Positions 12,749 through 23,869 are shown, counted from the first letter of the stretch. The stretch is 64,000 nucleotides of DNA from Trichuris trichiura (GCA_037903355.1 JBAJFE010000026.1:3410001-3474000); one strand, 5' to 3'. The notes: generated from the sequence alone by a model not told the origin. A program made the numbers and translations.

Positions 12749-12749
12749 T

Positions 12750-13732
12750 GTACGTATTAGTAGCCACCGTTGATTTTAAAAACTCAGTTATAACAGAACG
12801 GACGAACGCTTGCAAGGCATCGCCCTCTGCCGGCACAAGTCACTTTGCAGTGGCTATTTCCTCTAACTTATATGTTAAGATGGGGAGTTTCAAGAAAGTA
12901 ACTGATTAGTAGGTACTAAGCAATTCAAAAATTTAAATGGGAATAAGGAACAAGGAAAATTCTGTATCTCTTTTTCTGCGACAGTTTGGGTTTTGACGTG
13001 AGCTGTGCCAGCTAAGTGTTCAGCCGCTCTATTCTGAGTTTTTACCAACTCTAGCTACCAAAACGTACAATTTAAATAGTAAATAATAAATACAGACTTC
13101 GTTACGAAGTGATGATTGGTTAAAAAACTTAGAAAGCGCCCACAGAACATTAAGGTTTCCGTTTTGGATCTCTTTTAAACTGTTGAATTATTATAGTAGC
13201 TGCACATCAGTTAATTTCGTTAACCTTCCGATCTAATGGCACGGGTTAGGATAAGCAGTTAGCGCGCTATGAATTGTGCTGGCAGATAGCGGTGCCCGTA
13301 ATTGTTCGTCCCCTCTGTTCAAGTTAAGTTTTCTTTAACGGCAAATAGGTTCATACGCAGGAGTGACTACAAACTGCATGAATATATCTTTAGAAAGTCA
13401 GAAATAAGTCAAACAATAAAGATCACAGCTACAATGGGCTCCTTGCCCTTCCTGTTTACTATAATAAATCGATTCCTAACATAGAAAAAACTATGAACTA
13501 TGAAAACGTTATAAGGTAAATTGTGACGTTTTATCTGAAGTAGAGCGTCAGAAATTATTATGACTAGAAGAGTATACGTTGCAAATTCGATACACCTAAA
13601 ATAACTGCTATACCTTAAGCGAGAAACATCTCTTTGTTTCCGTGATGAGGTGTTCGCAGCGTCCCAAAACGGCAAAAGTTGATTATCTTTATTGGATACT
13701 GTTACCATTACTATTTAGTGTATTTGTTTGAT
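12750..13732. other. No feature recognised
   Basis: AT-rich with only short open frames lacking motifs (13302-13484 plus, 13409-13708 minus). I see nothing supportable apart from the left copy of the target-site duplication of the next element (13721-13732). Confidence 0.4.
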
Positions 13733-13994
13733 GAAGACTAGATGTGTCGTAACGGGGTGATGTTTCATGACTGGAAGGTCTTCTACGGCTTTTCCCGTTT
13801 ATTTATGTCGGTGTTGGTCTCTGTAATTGAACGAAACAACTGCTCTACCAACGGAAGGATGAGCGATTATTAAGAAAAATTGTACAGGATCAATACGCTC
13901 ATCCATCCTTTTGGTAGAGCAGTTGTTTCGTTAAAAAAGAGAGATTAACACAGGCACAAATAAACGGGGAAAGCCATAGAAGACCTTCCAACCA
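13733..13994. mobile_element. Fold-back element, copy 2, with about 12-bp target-site duplication
   Basis: Two inverted arms face each other: GGAAGGTCTTCTACGGCTTT, CCCGTTTATTT and AACAACTGCTCTACCAA on the left, and their complements on the right (13890-13990). The centre carries ATGAGCGATTATTAAGAAA. Flanks repeat TATTTGTTTgAT / TATTTGTTTaAT (13721-13732 and 13995-14006, one mismatch). The same arms occur in the element at 56797-57202. Confidence 0.8.
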
Positions 13995-14172
13995 TATTTG
14001 TTTAATTATAAAATTTTGGAAACGGTAAATTGAATTCCGCAGTGTTCTGCATTGTTCGCGTTCCCCATTTGGCGTAGAAGCGTGGAATGCATCACATTAG
14101 CAACGTAAAAATTCATAACAGAATTGTAGGCAGCTGTAAACTTTATTCAAAATTTTGTTCACAGAATGCTTT

Positions 14173-14417
14173 TTCGAAAGACAGGATGTATTTTAACAGG
14201 CTTGAATAGTTTCATAGTAGATCTTCAGATTCACGGGTTTCGCCTGTTGGTTGTATCTGTAAATAAACTTCAAAGTGCCCTACCAACGGATGGATGAGCA
14301 AATTGTTCTGTATTTTCTCTTACAATTTGCTCATCCATCCGTTGGTAGGGCACTTTGAAGTTTATTTACAGATACATCCAACAGGCCAAACCCGTGAATC
14401 TAAAGATCTAGTATGAA
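14173..14417. mobile_element. Fold-back element, copy 3, with perfect 12-bp target-site duplication
   Basis: Near-perfect inverted arms (TAGATCTTCAGATTCACGGG, then CTGTTGG, TATCTGTAAATAAACTTCAA, then GATGGATGAGCAAATTG, and complements) surround a short centre, TTCTGTATTTTCTCTTA. The whole element can fold into one long hairpin. It is flanked by identical ACAGAATGCTTT (14161-14172 and 14418-14429). The left subterminus TTCGAAAGACAGGATGTATT matches copy 1 in reverse orientation. Confidence 0.85.
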
Positions 14418-14429
14418 ACAGAATGCTTT

Positions 14430-14963
14430 ACGAAATTTCTCTCTTCAGGTCTTCCTAACACGAAACCCAGTTCTTGGCATAACATTGCGGTTTCAGGTTG
14501 CCACCGATCCAACGCTTGACGCATGTTTATGGGTACGATGATTTGATCAAATTATCTGACAATCGCTGCTTCAACCACTGAGCAGCCGATACGTTTGGGC
14601 GGAAATTCACTCGCAAAACTGCAAGCTGATGTTTGAACAAGCATAAGCATTGAAAATGACTTCTCGTGTCGAGTTGGAAACGTTAGTAATATTCTCTATC
14701 AAACAACTGTTTGATCTACTTTTTCAAATTGAACGTCCAAAATACCGGTCTCCTGCAAAAAACGCGCTAAACACTGCTTCGTATATATTTTCTCTGAGGA
14801 TTTCATCAACGCCTTTTGCGTTGTTCGGTTCTGCCAGTAAATTGTGTTTTCTTTTTGTGCTCAGCTCTGACCAATTTCAGGCATTCCCTTTTAATTAAAC
14901 TCACTTTGTAGGTTCTTTTAATTTTACAGTTTGGCACGATACTTTTTAAAACATTTCGGGTCT
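14430..14963. other. No feature recognised
   Basis: Ordinary AT-rich sequence. The 82-codon frame at 14650-14898 has no motif and is not called. Confidence 0.4.
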
Positions 14964-16010
14964 CTTCTGTCTCGTTCCCCCCTCCGCAAGTTTTGGCGGT
15001 AACTTCAAAGGAGGTCAAGTGGGGATTATGGGGGATTATGTACAACGACTTCCGTAATGGAATTATCGGATTAGCGCGGAAGATTTTCTGGTGGCAACGT
15101 CAAAGCGCGGAGTGATGGTTACTAAGGCAACAATGAAACGTATGCCGATGCAAACGGTGCCCGTAACCATTCCACCCCAACGTCATAGCATAGGTCTGCC
15201 GGCCACCGTGTCCTGCCCAAGCCTAAGCAAGAGGTCTGCGTCGTGGCTTAGATTTGGACAAGGGCAAAAAAGGGTGATCGTCATTCTGTCTAATGAAAGC
15301 ACAACAAATTACGGGCACGCTTATTTCGCCGGTGGAGCGGCTGACAGACAACGTGTGAGTAACGCGTGAAGTGAAAGGAAACGTAAACGAAAGCGTACAT
15401 ACCGTTCACTGGGGGAAGTAGACTGCCGCAAGCGATGCGGTCACTCGGGACCCGTTCAATTTGCCGTAGCCATACCATACCCCTACGATGGCTCTTACGT
15501 GCACGTCCACTTTGGCTTTCTGTTGGCAAATTGGGACTGCTCGTCGGCGAAGTCGTAACGCAGAATGAGCTTTGCGCAATTCACTAAGGCGCAACGCAGA
15601 CCTGACCTCTGACCTTCGATGTTTTCGACGAATCACTAACCGAACCCCCAGCATGCAACACTGCTGCCCCATTGTACTCCTGGTGCCAGCAATGAATGCG
15701 CAGTTGTTTCATTCACTCACGTCCATTGTTTCGCAAGGGTCAGTAACCGCATCGGCGACACTTCGTACCACTATTCCGTGCACTGTTACGGAATACCTCA
15801 GCAGGTAACCTGTTAGGCCAATAACTGCAACTGCTGCATGTGCCACTGATGCTTCATTGTGTTCCCGGTGTCAAACACTCGGCATGTGTTCAGTCACCCG
15901 CAGTAAGGCGTCCCTCCTGTTGTTCCGCTAATCACACTTCATTACGCATTATCGTCGCGTATTACCCATTGAAATTGCCGCCTGCTCTTGCGGAGGGAAC
16001 GAGATAGAAG
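14964..16010. mobile_element. R1 family element, copy 2, with terminal inverted repeats
   Basis: The left end runs CTTCTGTCTCGTTCC, CTCCGCAAG, then GGCGGTAACTTCAAAG. The complement of the right end reads CTTCTATCTCGTTCC, CTCCGCAAGAG, then GGCGGCAATTTCAA, giving roughly 45-bp imperfect terminal inverted repeats. The interior aligns with the copy at 7145-8110. No transposase frame is conserved between the two copies, so I call it non-autonomous. CTAATCAC, CATTACGCA and CGTCGCG near the right end also occur in the short element at 10231. Confidence 0.85.
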
Positions 16011-16358
16011 TGACCTAACATTTCTTCAGCGTTGTAGGTTCACCGTAACTTGAAGTTGTGGTCAGGCTAGATCGTAGAATATTAGTAATATCGAACCAAC
16101 ATTTCTGAAATCAAAAGAGCAACAATAGAACAGCGTTTATTAAGCGAATAAGCTGTAGCACGCTTTTAATTTGCCGCGTAGTGCGTTTTTAGCGTAGTAA
16201 TTGAGATACGAAAATCCGTAGGTGCAGGAACCTGCGCATATTTTTTACAGTATTGTAGTCAGTTGTTTTGTAACTGGCGGTGGCTGCAGGACGTTTCTCT
16301 CTGTTTCCTTGTCCACCGTCTGTTCGTGTGTGTATGCCTCAAGTATGAGGTGTATAAA

Positions 16359-16740
16359 ATGAACAGACTTGGGCGGACAAATTGGGCAGACGATATTGCC
16401 TCTGGTAAGTTCATGTCTTTATATTTACAACTTAAGACCGCCGGTGACGGGTCTCAAATGACCCGAAAGCTCCGGAGTCTTTTTATATACATAACAAACG
16501 GGAACTATCCGTAATAAATTTCTTCATTATGAAAACATGCGGTCCCGTACCAAGAAACCACGTTTTCAAAAACATTGTCTTATCGCTCCTTTTCTTCGCG
16601 CAGCGTCACCAAACAGGATGCTCACACCGTCGGCGAGCACGAGTACGAGAAGGCAGCAGCCGGGAAGAGCAAGAGGCTCAAGACTCACGAACAAAAGAAC
16701 TTACAACCTCCGACCGAAGAGAAAAGTAGATTATCGCTAG
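16359..16740 (+). CDS. Small basic protein, two exons, function unknown
   Basis: Exon 1 is 16359-16404 (MNRLGRTNWADDIAS) and ends at a canonical G|GTAAGT donor. Exon 2 is 16604-16740 after TTTCTTCGCGCAG. Phases agree (1 nt + 2 nt) and give about 60 residues ending in TAG. The second exon is rich in Ser, Thr and Arg and finishes NLRPKRKVDYR, which looks like a basic nuclear-type tail. I do not recognise the family. AATAAA signals follow at about 16784 and 16800. The 199-bp intron, long for this genome, contains a sense-strand hammerhead-like motif (16437-16476), its downstream hairpin (16497-16512) and a GTAATAAA. An upstream in-frame ATG at 16263 exists, but the extra segment looks non-coding, so I chose 16359. 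It could instead be a fragment of a longer gene. Confidence 0.6.
16437..16476 (+). ncRNA. Hammerhead-like motif in sense orientation within an intron
   Basis: Stem I is CCG pairing with CGG. The core CCGGTGA differs from CTGANGA at two positions. C follows, then stem II GGGTC/GACCC around TCAAAT, then GAAAG, CTC and CGG. A second hairpin, AACGGGAACTATCCGT (16497-16512), and GTAATAAA follow at the same spacing as in other copies. The core changes probably weaken self-cleavage. Confidence 0.6.
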
Positions 16741-17488
16741 AATTGAATTAGTCCTCTTTCATTTTTGCTTTCTTCGGCGGTTTTAATAAATGAATTCGCA
16801 ATAAAAACTTCTCCCATTACTTGTTTATTCTTGTTGTCACGCGGCTTTGTTGGTTTGCTAAGCCACGAACTATTCTGGGCAACTGGTTGAGCGACCATTA
16901 GCGAGTAAGTTGTCAGCGGGTACAGGCAATGCTATGCTCAGGTTGGAAGACAGTGTTAAGTGCTCTGGTTTACAACTGCATATGGTAACTGTCGTACGTT
17001 GTATCAACACGAGCAATTGCATAGTTGAATAATTTGTTTTTGGTTCTCTTTACAGTCACGCTAGCTTTAACGTAGCAATCCACCGCCCAACAAATGCAAG
17101 CACAGCGTGATATTGATCAAGTTGAATTTCGAAGAAAAACGTATAGCTTTCGCAACAGTCTGAATCGGAGGAAAAATTCCTGGCTGATATATCCAATTTG
17201 TTTAGGAAAAATACGCTGGCGATTTCGCTCAGCTGGTCCGTTAGACCTTGATGCCTTACGTGATTAATACGTTTTCGAAGCGGGATGCAACTTAATTTGT
17301 TTAGAGCATCATTGTTTCTCACCGAAAAGAGAAGCATAAATTAGCCTTTGAAACAAAGCGTTCCCCTAGAACGAGCTTTGGGGTTAGGTTTGTCAGCGCT
17401 CTCTATTTGTTCTTTGGAAAACCTGTAACTTATTAGCTCCCGATTTTGTTTAAGCACAATGCAACGTAGTTTAGAAGCGTACTGGTCT
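16741..17488. other. Intergenic, no further gene
   Basis: Polyadenylation-like AATAAA hexamers near 16784 and 16800 serve the small upstream gene. The rest shows no supportable exon or repeat. Confidence 0.4.
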
Positions 17489-17537
17489 TTATCGCACCCA
17501 AGGGGGCGGTATCGCCCACTTTGGGAATCACTGGGTT
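17489..17537 (-). mobile_element. hAT element terminus
   Basis: On the minus strand: CAGTGATTCCCAAAGTGGG, then a near-palindrome GGGCGATACCGCCC, then CCCTTGGGTGCGATA. It matches the terminus at 12698-12740. The partner end and transposase are not recognised nearby. Confidence 0.6.
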
Positions 17538-17812
17538 ACATGAAATATGCAATTAATTTTTGTCATCATAAGACAATACAAAAGCATGAATTCAAACAAC
17601 CTGATGGAAGTTTATTTACCAGTGCCCTAATGCAGATTTGCATTCGCATAAACGAGAACATGCAAAGAGTCAGCAACGCAACAGCCTTGCACTATTCAAC
17701 GATCGAGGCCATTTCATAACTATTCATCGAATGTGCTTGTTTCCTTCTTGAAAATTTCCTTGTAGCTACGAATGAGTGGTACGCGTCTTGACAAAGGACG
17801 TGAATCAGCAAA

Positions 17813-19852
17813 TCAGGCGACGAAAGCGTGAAACGAATTGGTTTTGAAGCAGCGTAGAAAACGTGTTAGGTGGCCTTCAATACGGAGTGCCAATGCATAC
17901 TGACAAAGTATAGCAATACAAGAGGCAATAAAGAGAACTATTTCAAATACGAATCTTGGCGCAAAAATTTTCCACACCATCAGGTGTCGGCGATGCATGG
18001 CGCAAGCCGAAGTGCAAAGGAGAAGCTAAAAAGAAAACGATAAAAACTTTTGGCAACTTAGCTTACCGCACCTTGAAACCGATGGCAGTTAGGTAAAGCA
18101 TATTACATCGGAACAAGTCTCAGTCTATAGAAGGTTCTTGACTTGTAGGAGAGGTTACCGTCTCTGGTCTACCTTCGCGTTCTTCTTTTTTCAAATTTAT
18201 TATTAGAGGCAGCGAAATTGACACGAGAATGCAGCTAGCACTAACATTAAGTATTACCAATGCTGCTTGAATCCACATGTACTTGAAATTTCCAGGAACT
18301 CCAGTGAAGGCGGCATCCCAAGGAATGGCCGTGAAAGTGGGCTGATGACCGAATGCATAGAAATAATGACTTGCTAGTTCCACAGAAAAGACTACATGGC
18401 TAAATTCGCTTGCACCTAAAAATAATATGTATCAGGAAGCGACTTTCGCATTGTATGAATTTACCTGTCTGTCGAATTTTCAAGAAAAGCACACTAACGA
18501 GCAAAAGGCTGGCAACTGATGCGCAAAGACCATCTCCAAGTAGCAGAGCCACAACGAAGTACAACATCCAAACAAGTATAAGTAAACTTCTCATCACCGT
18601 GGAGCGAACCCCAAAAACACAAACCGCTGAACTTCTTGAACCTGCTCCTTTTCGCAATTGCTTCGCCTTTGCTAATGCGGCATGCTCATACTTTGAAGAA
18701 AATGGACTTCCCCTTTTCCCTCCCAAAAACATGGAATATACCAGTAAGGGATCAATCAGGAATGTTATCAAGAACAACATGAACACGCTATAACAAACGC
18801 GAGGAAAGAACAATATGACAACGGTGTCCAGCAATTTCGGATAAAGCTCAACTAACCAACAGTAACACCAGCTAAAGAAGACGGAGACAGAAACACACTG
18901 TACAGCAGTTTTCAACGCCGAAACCTTTACAGAATCAACGTGAAAGCAGCCGAGTTCCCTCAAATGACGCCAGGGGACTAGGTACAATATCAGCAAAGAC
19001 ACAGAAGCGACGGTAACTCTAATTAATCTCTGTTGGCCATCACAAAATACTACCAAATGGTGGTAAGAAAAACGACATGGAACATTTTGGAATCTTCTCG
19101 CGACAACGAAGAAACAATGCGGACAACCTGAGCAGGCATAGGCTGCTAATAAGCGGCATGACGCGAATACATGGTAGTGTGTTAAAAATAGAAAATAAGT
19201 ACTGTAGTGAATATTTTGATCGACCATGCGCTTTTCTACGTGTTGAATTAACTGAAGAGACCCATTGAAAATGTCTGACTGCTTCAATAAACAGTAATAC
19301 GAACAATGTCTTCAACAGGAACTGAACAACCAAGTCATCATTCACAATATAGCTATTCGAGAATACTGCGACAGCGTGTAACATAAGAATAATCAATGCT
19401 AGGATGTCTATCAACTCGAATAACTTGTCCGGTGCCAACAGATTAATTAACAGAAGATGCACGTGCATAGTAATTTCAATACCCAAGGTAATACCCACTA
19501 CGGGTGGGATACTTTCATTTCTGGCGAAAGTAGCCCACAGGTAAAGAAAAATACTAAAACATTTCAGAAGAACAGCACGACCACCACCAAAAGATCCTTG
19601 ACTTCTGATCAAAACAAGGGAGGAAAGTATGGCTTCAAGTATGGCCAATATGCCAAGCAGTATCCATCCAAGGTGATACTTAGCCCAACAGTCTTGAAAC
19701 ACTGCGCTGATACGACGTATGATCTCGATACTTTTGTGGACTGTTAGCTCGTCTGGTTCAAGTGCGTTGAAAATCTTTAGCAATGGAGAGAGTCTTTCAG
19801 TCAACATAGTGTCACGAAAATTGCGCAAGTAGGTCTCCATATAACGTAATAC
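17813..19852 (-). CDS. PIGO: GPI ethanolamine phosphate transferase 3 (PIGO), C-terminal exons
   Basis: PIGO is a multi-pass ER membrane enzyme that adds ethanolamine phosphate to the third mannose of the GPI anchor. Minus-strand exons are 19852-18465, 18415-18173, 18118-18072 and 18025-17813, with introns of 49, 54 and 46 bp. Reading phases agree at every junction once one frame change near 19044 is allowed. Recognisable blocks include the linker VLRYMETYLRNF, a row of hydrophobic membrane segments, LSALFLRCREKIPKCS, FYAFGHQPTFTAIPWDAAF (a family hallmark) and the end HRRHLMVWKIFAPRFVFE. About 630 residues are covered, ending in a stop at 17813. The N-terminal phosphodiesterase domain with its metal-binding Asp/His residues was not found, and Penelope remnants lie immediately upstream. 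So this is either a gene with distant 5' exons or a truncated copy. A TTTATT (minus AATAAA) lies at 17611. Confidence 0.92.
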
Positions 19853-20589
19853 CTGCAAGTAAAAAACCGACATTACAAAGAGTTAATCTCAGATGTAAAA
19901 TAGCACGTTTACAATGCAACCCATTTGGACCACCGCAACTATCATTAATCGACATTAAGATTGTCTCAAAACATTGTCCTCCACAAAAATCTGTAAATGT
20001 TTTCACAAGCACCTCTCTTTCGTTTCAGTGATGAGTTTACACTGTTCGAAAATCAAGAGCTTTCAATCCGCGATGCCCATAGCTTCCAGGAAATCAAATG
20101 TCCCGTCTTCAGTGGCGAACTTGAATGTAAATGGAGTGAAGCAGGATGATATTAACTGTGTACAAAAATGGAAAAAAGTAGCGTTTCTACGAAGAAACCA
20201 TCCAGACTATAATGGTTGAGCAGCTAAAACTCAAGAACCAGTGCGATTCGTCGTACAACTTTAGGAATAGGAAACTGTTCACTTTGTGAGGCTGTCGAAG
20301 AAGTGTCGCTGATGAATTAGGTTTCTCTCTATCAACAGAAAAAGTACACCGTTCAAGCCTACCAAAGAAGATAGTGGAAGTTCGCATATAACCTACTGCA
20401 GGTTTTCGACTGCGTCAATTCGACCTGCTCGGCAGACCGTAATTATAACGAAGCGCGAATAAAACTAGGTGTGCGTATAACTGGAGCTATAGCCAATTAA
20501 AAATTGCTTCAAAAGCATTGCCCATTGCTGGTAAAAATTAAAATTGATATAGCTGTTAAAAGTTGGAGAACTTGTAACAGGTCCACATG
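19853..20589. other. Upstream intron or flank of PIGO with a degraded hammerhead-like motif
   Basis: I searched the minus strand here for the end of the PIGO catalytic domain and found no frame that stays open and meets a correctly phased donor. A minus-strand motif at 20074-20116 has CTGAAGA, C, GGGAC..TTTCC and CTATGG, with CCA/TGG able to form stem I. It looks like a decayed hammerhead copy. Confidence 0.45.
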
Positions 20590-20640
20590 TTTTCACTTTT
20601 CTCACGGCAACGAAAATTCCCTGTTTTCAACAACTGTATA

Positions 20641-20685
20641 CTACGCAGAGCATTCGGAACTAAGACGTTCCGTCCTCAGTGCTCG
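20641..20685 (-). ncRNA. Hammerhead-like motif, 3' of Penelope endonuclease remnant
   Basis: Minus strand: GCA, CTGAGGA, C, GGAAC/GTTCC with loop GTCTTA, GAATG, CTC, TGC. The GCA/TGC pair replaces the GCG/CGC pair of the copies at 4697 and 30792, a compensatory stem I change. The GAAA box is GAAT here. Confidence 0.65.
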
Positions 20686-21615
20686 AATAACTGGGGCTAA
20701 TGGAGAAGTCTATCTCATAGGCAAAAAATATAGGTTAGTCTCTTGTTGTTTCTGTTATCCTGCAAAATTGATTTCTCACAATTAGGTTGGTCCAGATGTC
20801 GCTGATCTCTGTTCCCTTGTTTCTGTTTATCACCACGTTGTGCTTTTTTTTAGGTAAAGCGCCTCCTTGATTTTCCGTAGTTGGAAATCTGGGTCGTTGG
20901 TGATGATGCTTGGATACAGTTGGCCAATGCAACGTGACGCATGTTCCACTATTGCGGACGCCTTGATTGCTTCATATATCGCCTCATTTAACTGAAGTTT
21001 TCGCGGTGGTCCTGATTCCTCTTTGTTCTTAATTCTTTTTGTGGTTAATGGCATTTTTGTAACGGTTCAGGCAACTCAAGTGTTGATCTTTCCTGTGGGA
21101 TAAAATATTTCCTGCCTCCACTACGTAGGAAGCGGAGCACGTGCACTTAGTTTCGTAAACGATCACTGATTTATCATTTGGGGGACTGCCTGATCTTGCC
21201 TTTCCTGACAATGGATTTCAGAGACGCAGCACGTTTGAAGTGAAGGGACGAACGACCAAAAGCGATTAGAAACAAAGAGACGAGGACAACCACAAAAACT
21301 ACAGCAAATGACGCGATAGAAAAAGCAATCAAGGTGCCCGCAATAGTGGAGCGTGCGTCACGTTGCATTGGCCAACTGTATCCAAGCATCATCACCAACG
21401 ACCCAGATTTCCAACTACGGAAAATCAAGGAAGCGCTTTACATAAGGCACAACGTGGTAGCCTAAACAGAGATAAGGGAACAAAGGTCAGCGACATCTGG
21501 ACTAACCTAATTGTGAGAAATCAATTTTGCAGGATAACAGAAACAACAAGAACAACAAGAGACTAACCTATATTTTTTGCTTATAAGACCAACTCTTCCG
21601 TTAGCCCCAGTTGTT

Positions 21616-21660
21616 TGAGCACTGAGGATGGGACGTGTTAGTTCTGAAACCTCTGCGTAG
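21616..21660 (+). ncRNA. Hammerhead-like motif, partner arm
   Basis: Plus strand: GCA, CTGAGGA, T, GGGAC..GTTCT with loop GTGTTA, GAAAC, CTC, TGC. It mirrors the motif at 20641-20685 in the inverted arm. Stem II carries wobble pairs. Confidence 0.65.
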
Positions 21661-21749
21661 AAGAACTTGTTGAAAACAGGGAATTTTCGTTACTTTGAGA
21701 AAAAAGGATGGGTATAGCTGTGGCAACGTCACCATGAAAACTGTAATCT

Positions 21750-22475
21750 AAACATAATTCACTGCAAGAAATCAACCATCATTGCTAATGTAATAACATT
21801 GATCAAAGGTGCGATGATTAAATTGTTAATAAAACAAGTTGGTAGGAATCGTTACTGGTTTTAAAACCATGCGAGAGACTGACGGAAAGGCTAAGAAAGT
21901 AACTGCCCTAGCAAGTTGAAGGAGAAGGAATTGCAAGCCTTCTTGCAAAGAAGTAAGGGGGCACGGGAGACTCGCTTTCCGTATGAACGTTTGCTGAGCG
22001 CTCAGTTGCCGAAAGATCATAAGCCTGAATGGAAGTTCGAGGGGTGTTCATTTACCTGAATGGTCATTCGCCAGAAGTGCATTTCCTGAACGGTTATTTG
22101 CCCTAAACAATCGTTTAAGATCAGAACGTGCTTATATATACGTATGGCTTTATGAGGGTAATCATTTGCTGCTATAGCTGATTGACAGGAGTTCATTGCT
22201 CTTTTCTGCTTATCAGAGTATGGAAGAAATCTGTGAGGTAGTTCATTCCGCGAGAGGTGGTGATAATTTACGTGCACGAGGATAGATGCTCTGGAGATCG
22301 TCACTATTAGTTATGCGAAATTCAGAAAAAATGTACTGTCGTGGTTGAGCAGCAAGTAGAGGCTTTCAGGTGGGCAGTACCTACTTATTAAATTTGCGGA
22401 TTATAACCATACGCCAAATCCAAATGGGGCAAGTGTCTTGAAAGTTATTGGAGAAATTAAGTCTGTGGCACGAAG
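21750..22475. other. No gene recognised
   Basis: Short open frames only (for example 22017-22304 minus), without motifs. About 22120-22150 is AT-rich with TATATATA. Nothing supportable. Confidence 0.4.
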
Positions 22476-22479
22476 TGGC

Positions 22480-23650
22480 AGGGATTTGCCTTGCCGGATA
22501 ATTCAATCATGCACAACTTCTTGTTCATTGGATGTGGCCTCGTCTTTACCATAGTCGGATGCATTGCGGCAAATGGCAAAAAGAGTTCAACGAGCTCAAC
22601 GACCACCGAAACCAACAACGCTGGCGGACGTTGACGTTCGTGCGCAGCTGCGAAGCACACTGGATGGAGGCCATTCATGATTAAAGATACAAGCATTCCT
22701 GAAGGAAGACTACTTATTTTTGCAGCTGCAGGCAATCTTCAGAAGCTTGGAAATGCCTCCTATTGGGTAATGGACGGCACTTTCAAGGCAGTACCGACTA
22801 TCTTTTACCAGCTGTACACGATCCATGCTCCTGTCGACCAGGACAAGCAGAGGACGTTTCCGCTCGTTTATGCAATAATGGCTGGAAAAGGAGAGGCGTT
22901 TACAAGCGATTATTAGACCCCTTTGATTCTGCATCAGAAAATGGATTCAACTGTCGCCGCCAATCATAATGACAGACTTGGAGCTGGCCGTCATCAACGT
23001 TTGGAAAAGCACATTTGAAGGTGCTGAAAACACAGTTTGCTGTTTCCATTTTTCACAGCGTATTTCGCGGAAACTTCTGGCGTATGGCTCATTTGCATGA
23101 TACATGACAGAAGCAAGCTTGAGGTTAAAAATTAAGTACTTGTTCGCTATGCCTTTCCTTCGACCAGAGAAAATTGCAGAAGCCTTTGACGAAATAGAGG
23201 AGAGCATATCAATTGAAACTGCTGAACTGGCAGAATAGTTCGATGCAACTTTCGTAAGGGGTAAGGTAAGGAGAAGGCTGCGCAATGGTACATGCGTACG
23301 GTCGCCACCGATGTTTACGCCGAATTTATGGTCCGTGGGTCGCTGCGTCTTGAGTAGATTGCCCGTACCTAAAACAATGTGGAGGCATGGCGTGGGAGAT
23401 GGGAAAGCTTAGTCGGCCGAGCTCATGTCGGCGTGCGCTGAATTAAATAAGAAATTCGAAATGAGCGGCGCAACGTTGAGAACCAATGTGAACGAATCCG
23501 ACGAGGAGACCAGACGACTAAAAGAAGATAGGGACGTATTCGCAGGGAAAAAAAATTTGTGGAAATAATCAACAATCGTGTAAATCGCCATGCAATTATG
23601 GACTACCTGGGCGCAATTGCCTTCAATCTACCCACACAAGTACGCTTATA
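22480..23650 (+). pseudogene. MULE (Mutator-like) transposase remnant
   Basis: On the plus strand an N-terminal stretch (ALRQMAKRVQRARR, about 22560) leads to the MULE transposase core, WVMDGTFKAVPTIFYQLYTI then FPLVYAIMAGK (22762-22900). This includes the first catalytic Asp in the DGTF motif. Later come IIMTDLELAVINVWKSTF (second Asp), CCFHFSQRISRKL, PFLRPEKIAEAFDEIEE and NNVEAWRGRW. A C-terminal block, NRHAIMDYLGAIAFNL, lies at about 23575-23630. The frame is broken repeatedly by stops and shifts, so it is a pseudogene. It lies between PIGO and the 363-residue gene. Terminal inverted repeats were not resolved. Confidence 0.85.
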
Positions 23651-23671
23651 AACTTATATACCCATCAAAAA

Positions 23672-23856
23672 ATCCCCAGCCCCAAACTGTCCCTCTTTCC
23701 CCCTTCCTCGCCTTTCCTTGGCTTTTTCCTTTCTTTTCTCTTTTCTTCCTCCCCTTCCCCTTCCTCCAGTTCCCCTACCCCCTTATCCGTCCCCTTTCCT
23801 TTCCCGGTCCTCCTTTTAAACATCTCCAATCCCTGCCCATCCTCATTTTAAGTTTG
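23672..23856. repeat. Polypyrimidine tract
   Basis: About 185 bp of almost pure C and T on the plus strand (runs such as CCCCTTCCCCTTCCTCC), immediately after the MULE remnant. The open frame across it is a composition artefact. Such tracts can adopt triplex structures and often collapse in assemblies. Confidence 0.8.
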
Positions 23857-23869
23857 TTACTCATTTAAA

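Larger units (their letters stand above)
20590..21712. mobile_element. Inverted pair of Penelope-like element 3' ends
   Basis: Two copies of the same sequence face each other: arms about 20590-21007 and 21292-21712, with a spacer of roughly 285 bp. The minus-strand reading of the left arm plus spacer encodes a Penelope-type GIY-YIG endonuclease tail. Visible pieces are VYETKCTCSASYVVEAGN, HLSCLNRYKNAIN, then EAIKASAIVEHASRCIGQ, TNDPDFQLRKIKEALYL and SDIWTNLIVRNQF. The right arm encodes the matching end on the plus strand. Each arm has a hammerhead-like motif downstream of its reading frame. Stop codons and frameshifts make both copies non-functional. Such inverted partial copies are common among Penelope-like elements. 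Confidence 0.85.

Noticed and set aside
23590..23868. Open frame encoding a Pro/Phe/Leu-rich protein
   Set aside because: It is the translation of a polypyrimidine tract; low-complexity artefact.
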